NCBI GenBank assembly: GCA_002309655.1
Contig: DBXM01000031.1
Location: 1,211-20,343, forward strand
Reading direction: 5' to 3'
Origin: Mageeibacillus sp. UBA1212
GTDB lineage: Bacteria; Bacillota; Clostridia; UBA1212
Length of the DNA stretch: 19,133 nucleotides
The position numbers and the translations under genes were made by a program. The notes beneath the pieces were generated by a model that was given only the letters and a program-made list of their open reading frames with translations, was not told the origin of the DNA and did not search any database. Positions 14,929 through 19,133 of the stretch are shown in pieces; position 1 is the first letter of the stretch; every line of letters starts with the position of its first letter.

Positions 14929-14970
14929 AAACCCGCCGCGCGGTCTTTTCGGCTCATGCGCAACGGGTTT
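14929..14970 (-). terminator. dnaA terminator
   Basis: On the minus strand AAACCCGTTGCGC (14958-14970) pairs with GCGCGGCGGGTTT (14929-14941), 13 bp including two G-U pairs, and is followed by GTTTTATT. It begins 27 bp after the dnaA stop and should separate dnaA from dnaN transcription. Confidence 0.75.
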
Positions 14971-14997
14971 CGTTTTGAGTGTCTGATACAGTGGATT

Positions 14998-16362
14998 TTA
15001 TGAGAGCATCTTCTTCATTTCGTCAATATAAGCCTTGATTTCGTCGTCACTGAGGTACCTGCTTTCTACGTTTTTGCAGCCGTCAAGAACCGACGTATGG
15101 TTCATGCCGCCAAACTCCTCCGCGATTCTTTGATATGAATAAGAAAGAATGGTTCTGCAGAAGTACATTGCCACATGTCTCGCGATAACGATCTTTTTCG
15201 ATTTGTTTCTCGAAAGAATGTCTTCAATCTTCACGTCGAAATATCTCGAAACGACGTCTAAAATCAGCTCCGTATTAACTTCTTTGTACTCGGAAATGTT
15301 GAGATGTCTGAGTGCCTCGTGAGCGGACTCCATTGTAATCTTCTCTCCGTGAGAAGCCAGATGCTTGAACTGCATCAGGATTCCTTCGATTTCACGCACG
15401 TTGTTGAGCTCGGACTGCGCCAGAGAGTCAATGATCTCGCTGGAAATGTCCATGTCCATGTCGTCGCTCTTCTTGAGCATGATCGCGTAGCGGACTTCGT
15501 AGTTAGGCGCGGTTATGGACGTGGTGAATCCGTTCTCGAAACGTGTCTTCAGCCTGTCGGCAAGCGCGTTGATTTCGGAAATCCTGCAGTCGCTCGAAAT
15601 AACGATCTGCTTGTCGTGGGCGTAAAGTTCGTTGAAGGTGTTGAAAAACTCTTCCTGAGTGCCGGCGCGGTTCGCGATAAACTGGATATCGTCAATGAGA
15701 AGAACGTCGACGGAACGGTATTTCTGCCTGAAATCCTCCATTCTGTTGTTCTGAATCGACGTGATGTAATCTATCGTAAAGGTTTCGGTCGTGACGTAGA
15801 GAACGCGCATATTCGGATTCCTGCGCATGATCTCGTTCCCGATTGCGTGCAGAAGGTGCGTTTTCCCGAGGCCGGAGTTCGCGTAGATAAAGAAGGGGTT
15901 GTATTTTGTTCCGGGATTTTCGCAAATGTTCGTAGCGACGGAATACGCCTGGCGGCAGTTGTCGCCGACGACGAAGTTTTCGAACGTGTACTTGGAAATA
16001 AGATTCGACTCGAAGGGCTGCTCTTTCGTGAAGCTGATTTCAGAGGAAAAAGTACCTTTTCCGGCAGCGGGAAGCTCTTCTCCGGACATAAGGTTCTCGA
16101 CTTCCTCTTTATCGGACGTGAAAACGATAGTGCATTCGTGCCCTATTATTTCCGTGAAAATGGCAGAGACCTGGTCGTAGCGCTTCGCAAAAAACTTCTC
16201 GGCGATAGCATTCTCGCAGAATACGACAATAGTCTCGTCGTCGAAATACGCGAGAGAAGACGGTTCTACATATGTGTTGAAAAATACACCCGATGAGAGC
16301 GCTTTTCTGTAAGCGTTCTTAAACTTATCCCAAAGCACGTCACGTGCCTCAACGAAACTCAT
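14998..16362 (-). CDS. dnaA: Chromosomal replication initiator protein DnaA
   Basis: The 454-residue AAA+ initiator binds DnaA boxes and melts the origin. Domain I is residues 1-90; domain II is short. Domain III has Walker A ANSGLGKT (161-168), where the usual first glycine is Ala161 (GCG codon), and Walker B VLLIDDIQ (220-227). RLKTRFENG (270-278) matches the DRLRSRFEWG region. Domain IV ends with GGMNHTSVLDG (418-428) in place of GGRDHTTVLHA. The start at 16362 is chosen because GGAGGAATT lies directly before it; an upstream in-frame ATG at 16419 lacks a site and adds 19 unrelated residues. It is transcribed alone, with a 120-nt structured leader. The identity is certain; the domain IV divergence is unusual. 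Confidence 0.97.
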   Translation of the reverse strand: MSFVEARDVLWDKFKNAYRKALSSGVFFNTYVEPSSLAYFDDETIVVFCENAIAEKFFAKRYDQVSAIFTEIIGHECTIVFTSDKEEVENLMSGEELPAAGKGTFSSEISFTKEQPFESNLISKYTFENFVVGDNCRQAYSVATNICENPGTKYNPFFIYANSGLGKTHLLHAIGNEIMRRNPNMRVLYVTTETFTIDYITSIQNNRMEDFRQKYRSVDVLLIDDIQFIANRAGTQEEFFNTFNELYAHDKQIVISSDCRISEINALADRLKTRFENGFTTSITAPNYEVRYAIMLKKSDDMDMDISSEIIDSLAQSELNNVREIEGILMQFKHLASHGEKITMESAHEALRHLNISEYKEVNTELILDVVSRYFDVKIEDILSRNKSKKIVIARHVAMYFCRTILSYSYQRIAEEFGGMNHTSVLDGCKNVESRYLSDDEIKAYIDEMKKMLS

Positions 16363-16382
16363 AATTCCTCCGTTTATACTGA

Positions 16383-16446
16383 CGGAATGTGCTGCAGAGG
16401 CGAAAAAAAGGCAAAGCACTAAAATAAGTGCCCGAAAGACATTCCG
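16383..16446 (-). promoter_or_regulatory. Structured dnaA leader (long-range hairpin)
   Basis: CGGAATGT (16383-16390) and ACATTCCG (16439-16446) form a perfect 8-bp inverted repeat 48 bp apart, enclosing a GCACT/AGTGC hairpin (16416-16431). In the RNA this would fold the dnaA leader into a two-part stem ending about 20 nt before the start codon. A role in control is inference. Confidence 0.4.
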
Positions 16447-16469
16447 GTAGTCATTTAGTTTTTCATCTT

Positions 16470-16488
16470 CAGTAAAAGCGGTTTACTG
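16470..16488. promoter_or_regulatory. Operator-like inverted repeat at the dnaA transcription start
   Basis: CAGTAAA (16470-16476) and TTTACTG (16482-16488) are perfect 7-bp arms around a 5-bp spacer. The site abuts the dnaA -10 and covers the expected start point, a typical position for a repressor. The TTTACT/AGTAAA core recurs at 16523-16549. Confidence 0.5.
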
Positions 16489-16517
16489 ATTGTATCAAAA
16501 AGGTTTTTCCTTTGCAA
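16489..16517 (-). promoter_or_regulatory. dnaA promoter
   Basis: On the minus strand TTGCAA (16512-16517) lies 17 bp upstream of TACAAT (16489-16494), which is preceded by TGA (extended -10). The start would be near 16482, about 120 nt before the dnaA ATG. Confidence 0.7.
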
Positions 16518-16522
16518 CAGAA

Positions 16523-16549
16523 TTTTTACTAAAAAAACTCGAGTAAAAA
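16523..16549. repeat. AT-rich inverted repeat upstream of the dnaA promoter
   Basis: TTTTTACT (16523-16530) and AGTAAAAA (16542-16549) are perfect 8-bp arms with an 11-bp spacer. The surrounding 16496-16560 is strongly AT-rich and could serve as the duplex-unwinding part of oriC. It shares its core with the repeat at 16470-16488. Confidence 0.5.
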
Positions 16550-16598
16550 CAAGAAAAAACAGGGGTAAACACAAGATGTAGACAGTGGCGCTCTGGGC

Positions 16599-16619
16599 TA
16601 ACCCACAAATTGTGGAAAA
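16599..16619. promoter_or_regulatory. Inverted pair of DnaA-box-like sites upstream of dnaA
   Basis: TAACCCACA (16599-16607) and TGTGGAAAA (16611-16619) face each other across 3 bp. The first is the exact reverse complement of the box at 14849-14857, so the same noncanonical nonamer flanks dnaA on both sides. With the adjoining AT-rich stretch this is a second oriC candidate, or a bipartite origin as in B. subtilis. Confidence 0.5.
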
Positions 16620-16677
16620 ATTGTTCTATTTAAAAATTGAACGGCGCGAAAAATCTTTTTCAGGGCGGAGAAAACCG

Positions 16678-16706
16678 TTGAGAGAAACGTAGGAAAATAG
16701 TATAAT
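16678..16706 (+). promoter_or_regulatory. Promoter of the DUF402-thyA-folA operon
   Basis: TTGAGA (16678-16683) and a perfect TATAAT (16701-16706) are 17 bp apart. Transcription would start near 16713, 26 nt before the GTG start of the first gene. Confidence 0.8.
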
Positions 16707-16738
16707 CACTGTACAAAGTTTCTTTCGGGAGAAAAGAC

Positions 16739-17239
16739 GTGGCTGAGTATGTAATCGTACGAAAGAGGATCATTCCGGATGAAGAAACGGAGTTAAAAAA
16801 TGACGAGATCGTCTTCGCAGACAAGGAACGGAGATGTATCGTAACCAGATGGCTGCCAATCAAGCCCAGAAGGGATATTGGATGGGGCTATTCGGTGTAT
16901 TATTTTGATATTAATTTAAAAATCAGCGCTGTTTTTGACGGCAATGGCGTTTTTTCGTATATTTATTGCGATATAATTAGAAGTAAGTTAACTTGCGAGA
17001 GAATGGTTGTCACTGATCTTCTGATCGACGTGAAAAGGGACCGTGAAGGAAACGTCAGAGTGCTTGACGAAGACGAACTGGATCTCGCAATCCGTTGCGG
17101 ATTGATAAGTGAAGAAGACGCGAGAACGGCCTTGAACGGGGCAAAAACCGCTGTTGAACTGCTGAAAGACCCGCGGTTCTTTCCCGGGAAAGAACTCGGG
17201 CTGATTATTGAGCCTCCGGAAGGCTTCAAATCAAAATAG
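16739..17239 (+). CDS. DUF402-family protein (possible nucleotide phosphatase)
   Basis: The 166-residue protein carries the DUF402 core: VFDGNGVFSYIYCDI (65-79), VTDLLIDV (91-98), and LDEDELDLAIRCGLISEEDA (109-128). In B. subtilis NtdP, a DUF402 protein hydrolyses nucleoside di- and triphosphates, using Asp/Glu-bound metal; whether this one does is unknown. The start is GTG (16739-16741), 8 bp after GGGAG. It is the first gene of an operon, 28 bp before thyA, so a nucleotide-pool role would suit. The 5' half is more AT-rich than its neighbours. Codons 146-152 contain a striking 20-bp palindrome, listed separately. Confidence 0.8.
   Translation: MAEYVIVRKRIIPDEETELKNDEIVFADKERRCIVTRWLPIKPRRDIGWGYSVYYFDINLKISAVFDGNGVFSYIYCDIIRSKLTCERMVVTDLLIDVKRDREGNVRVLDEDELDLAIRCGLISEEDARTALNGAKTAVELLKDPRFFPGKELGLIIEPPEGFKSK
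17176..17195. promoter_or_regulatory. 20-bp perfect palindrome with Noc-binding-site core
   Basis: GTTCTTTCCCGGGAAAGAAC reads the same on both strands. Its central TTTCCCGGGAAA equals the central 12 bp of the B. subtilis Noc-binding site ATTTCCCGGGAAAT. It lies in the DUF402 coding sequence (RFFPGKE). Noc sites are commonly inside genes. Binding by the window's Noc-like protein is inference. Confidence 0.5.
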
Positions 17240-17267
17240 ATTACCTAATCATTTTAAGGAGATTTTT

Positions 17268-18098
17268 ATGGGATCCGCAGACATTGCTTTTATTAACACA
17301 TGTAAAGATATTCTCGAGAACGGTCACTGGGTAAAGGATGAGACTGTCAGACCGAAGTGGCCCGACGGAACGCCGGCTTATACCAAAAAGGTTTTCTGTG
17401 TGGTGAACCGTTACGATTTATCGAAAGAGTTCCCTCTTATCACGCTAAGGCCTATTTCTCTCAGGCTTGCGGTTGACGAGATTCTCTGGATCTATCAAAA
17501 GAAGTCAAACAACGTTCACGACCTTGGAAGCCATATCTGGGATAGCTGGGCTGACGAAAACGGGACGATCGGGAAAGCGTACGGCTATCAGGCGGGAATC
17601 AAGCACAAGTACAAAGAAGGCTGGTTCGATATGGTCGACAAGGTGCTTTACGACCTGAAACACAACCCTTGCAGCCGCAGAATCATGACAAATCTCTACA
17701 ATTTCGCGGATTTGAGCGAAATGGCGCTCTACCCTTGCGCTTACAGTGTGACTTTTAACGTCACTGACGGAAAGCTCTGCGCGATTCTCAACCAGCGTTC
17801 ACAGGACATGCTCGCGGCAAACGGCTGGAACGTAGCGCAGTACGCGGCTCTTGTGATGATGATTGCGCAGGTCAGCGGGCTTGAACCCGGTGAATTCGTT
17901 CATGTTATTGCCGACTGCCACATCTACGACCGTCATATTCCGATTGTCGAAGAGCTTATAAAAAGACCTGCTTTCGAATCGCCAACCGTGAAGCTTGACC
18001 CGACAATTACAGACTTTTACAAGTTTACTCCGGACAGCTTTACAGTTGAAAATTACCGTCACGGCGACAAGATAGGCAAATTCGAAGTAGCAATTTAA
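17268..18098 (+). CDS. thyA: Thymidylate synthase (ThyA type)
   Basis: The 276-residue enzyme methylates dUMP to dTMP using methylene-tetrahydrofolate, giving dihydrofolate. The catalytic Cys157 lies in ALYPCAYS; the following residue is Ala where E. coli has His147, so the common PCH motif is PCA. Phosphate-binding arginines are in NPCSRRIM (133-140) and NQRSQD (175-180), and the nucleotide-binding Asn188 and HIY (218-220) are present. The start at 17268 is chosen over an in-frame ATG 20 codons upstream because AAGGAGATTTTT precedes it. It lies 22 bp before folA, which regenerates its folate product. Confidence 0.96.
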   Translation: MGSADIAFINTCKDILENGHWVKDETVRPKWPDGTPAYTKKVFCVVNRYDLSKEFPLITLRPISLRLAVDEILWIYQKKSNNVHDLGSHIWDSWADENGTIGKAYGYQAGIKHKYKEGWFDMVDKVLYDLKHNPCSRRIMTNLYNFADLSEMALYPCAYSVTFNVTDGKLCAILNQRSQDMLAANGWNVAQYAALVMMIAQVSGLEPGEFVHVIADCHIYDRHIPIVEELIKRPAFESPTVKLDPTITDFYKFTPDSFTVENYRHGDKIGKFEVAI

Positions 18099-18120
18099 CT
18101 ATATTATGCGGTGAAAGAGC

Positions 18121-18633
18121 ATGAAACTGATCGTTGCGGTAGATAATGAGTGGGGAATCGGGTTCAAAGGAGATCTTTTGGCGAGAGTTCGCGGCGATCT
18201 CAAAAACTTCGCGGCTCTAACAAAGGGAAAAGTCTTAATTTACGGCTCAAAGACCCTGGAAACGTTTCCGGAACACAAGATTTTAAAGAACCGGGTGAAT
18301 ATCGTTCTTACAAGGCGGAAGAATCTTGAGGCGGAAGGCGCAATATTAGCGGCATCCGTTGAAGAGGCGCTGTCGCTGGCTTCCGGATATAACACCGACG
18401 ACGTCTTTGTTATCGGCGGAGAGAGCGTTTATTCGCAGTTTCTTGAGTATTGCGACTGTTGCTACATAACAAAGTTTCTGAAATCGTTCGAAAAGGACGC
18501 GTATTTCCCCGATTTGGACGCTTCTGACGAATGGACTCTGGCTTACAGGAGTGCGGTGCGAACGACCGATCCGGAAACAGACACCGTTGAAGGAATGAAA
18601 TACGTATTCACAAGGTACAGGAGAGTAAAATGA
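18121..18633 (+). CDS. folA: Dihydrofolate reductase
   Basis: The 170-residue enzyme reduces dihydrofolate to tetrahydrofolate with NADPH, the step needed after ThyA. Landmarks are IVAVDNEWGIG (4-14), the acidic Asp26 in RGDLKNF that matches E. coli Asp27, YGSKTLETFP (41-50) in place of MGRxTWES, and VIGGESVYSQF (97-107) for NADPH. The usual Trp after the glycine-rich loop (PW) is missing; the stretch reads GDLLARV, a variant I associate with Clostridia. The ATG follows a modest GGTGAAAGAG site. Its TGA overlaps the start of the thioesterase gene by four bases (ATGA). Confidence 0.95.
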   Translation: MKLIVAVDNEWGIGFKGDLLARVRGDLKNFAALTKGKVLIYGSKTLETFPEHKILKNRVNIVLTRRKNLEAEGAILAASVEEALSLASGYNTDDVFVIGGESVYSQFLEYCDCCYITKFLKSFEKDAYFPDLDASDEWTLAYRSAVRTTDPETDTVEGMKYVFTRYRRVK

Positions 18634-19082
18634 ACCCGAAAAGAGTTGAAGAGTCTTATACGGAGCAGGTTCAGGTGCTTGGACTCGCAAACATGAACGG
18701 AAACGACAGGCTTTTCGGCGGAACACTGATGTCCTGGATCGATATTGTCGCAGCCGTTGTAGCGAGAAGACACTCAAACAGGAACGTCACGACCGCCAGC
18801 GTTTCGGAACTTACGTTCAAGGCGCCGGCATTCGCAAACGATACGCTGCTTCTGTGCGGACATATTACGTATGCGGGGCGGACTTCGATGGAAATATGCG
18901 TGGAATCGTACGTTGAAGAGCTAAACGGCGCCAGAAACCTTATTAATACCGCGTATTTGACGATGGTTGCGCTTGATGAAAACGGGTTGCCCTGCCAAGT
19001 GCCGCCGCTTTTGATCGAGACAGAAAAACAAAAACGAGAATTTGAAGCCGCACTCGAACGACGGAAGAAAAGAAATAGATAA
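18630..19082 (+). CDS. Acyl-CoA thioesterase (hotdog fold, YciA/BACH type)
   Basis: The 150-residue protein has one hotdog domain. It should hydrolyse acyl-CoA thioesters to free acid and CoA. NGNDRLFGGTLMSWIDIVAA (24-43) holds the conserved GG and the catalytic-type Asp38; TTASVSELTFKAPAF (54-68) and YAGRTSMEICVESY (81-94) are the other family blocks. The basic tail (EAALERRKKRNR) is low in conservation. It starts within the folA stop (ATGA overlap), so translation is probably coupled. A metabolic link to folate is not obvious; it may simply share the transcript. The substrate cannot be told from sequence. Confidence 0.9.
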   Translation: MNPKRVEESYTEQVQVLGLANMNGNDRLFGGTLMSWIDIVAAVVARRHSNRNVTTASVSELTFKAPAFANDTLLLCGHITYAGRTSMEICVESYVEELNGARNLINTAYLTMVALDENGLPCQVPPLLIETEKQKREFEAALERRKKRNR

Positions 19083-19086
19083 AGAG

Positions 19087-19113
19087 AAGCCGCGGCCCGG
19101 GCCGCGGCTTTTT
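19087..19113 (+). terminator. Strong operon terminator
   Basis: A 24-bp perfect palindrome (19087-19110, arms AAGCCGCGGCCC and its complement) ends in five T (19109-19113). It lies 4 bp after the thioesterase stop and closes the DUF402-thyA-folA operon. I see nothing assignable in the last 20 bases of the window. Confidence 0.95.
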
Positions 19114-19133
19114 GTTGTACGCCCGCCATGGGC

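Noticed and set aside
16363..16419. Longer dnaA start giving 19 extra N-terminal residues
   Set aside because: There is no ribosome binding site before it, the extra residues do not resemble DnaA, and GGAGGAATT lies directly before the start at 16362.

Overview
The window looks like the replication-origin region of a low-to-mid GC Gram-positive bacterium, most likely an uncultured member of the Clostridia. The evidence is the order dnaA-dnaN-recF-remB-gyrB, a DUF4446 gene beside parB, a PLWGKMLNVEK version of the GyrB TOPRIM signature, and strong AGGAGG-type ribosome binding sites. No insertion sequence, phage gene, CRISPR array, tRNA or rRNA is visible.

Layout. (1) 1-3956, minus strand: the str operon rpsL-rpsG-fusA, then the start of tuf, which has its own promoter. 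(2) 3957-5715: a divergent region with A/T tracts phased at 10 bp and an array of TTTCC-GGAAA palindromes, then one plus-strand gene for a ParB/Noc-like DNA-binding protein. That gene is the only one facing against the inferred direction of replication, and it ends at a terminator shared with serS. (3) 5766-12358, minus strand: gyrB, parS, parA, parB, DUF4446 and serS, with remB just ahead of gyrB. (4) 12342-16517, minus strand: dnaA, dnaN and recF, with DnaA-box-like sites on both sides of dnaA. (5) 16678-19113, plus strand: a four-gene operon of a DUF402 protein, thyA, folA and an acyl-CoA thioesterase, ended by a very strong terminator.

How it fits together: replication probably starts at or beside dnaA, and nearly all genes point away from it on both sides. 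DnaA, the beta clamp, RecF and GyrB serve initiation and fork function. ParA, ParB and the parS site 5' of parA segregate the new origins. ThyA and DHFR supply dTMP.

The most unusual material is as follows. First, the ParB paralogue has two of the four residues known to give Noc rather than ParB DNA specificity, yet it has lost the GERRWRA nucleotide-binding motif. Palindromes resembling Noc-binding sites lie in its own promoter, and a 20-bp palindrome with the exact Noc-site core lies inside the DUF402 gene. Second, DnaA is altered in its box-recognition motif and in the first Walker A residue, and the nearby box-like sites are not canonical. Third, the parA-parB and rpsL-rpsG gaps are unusually long and structured.
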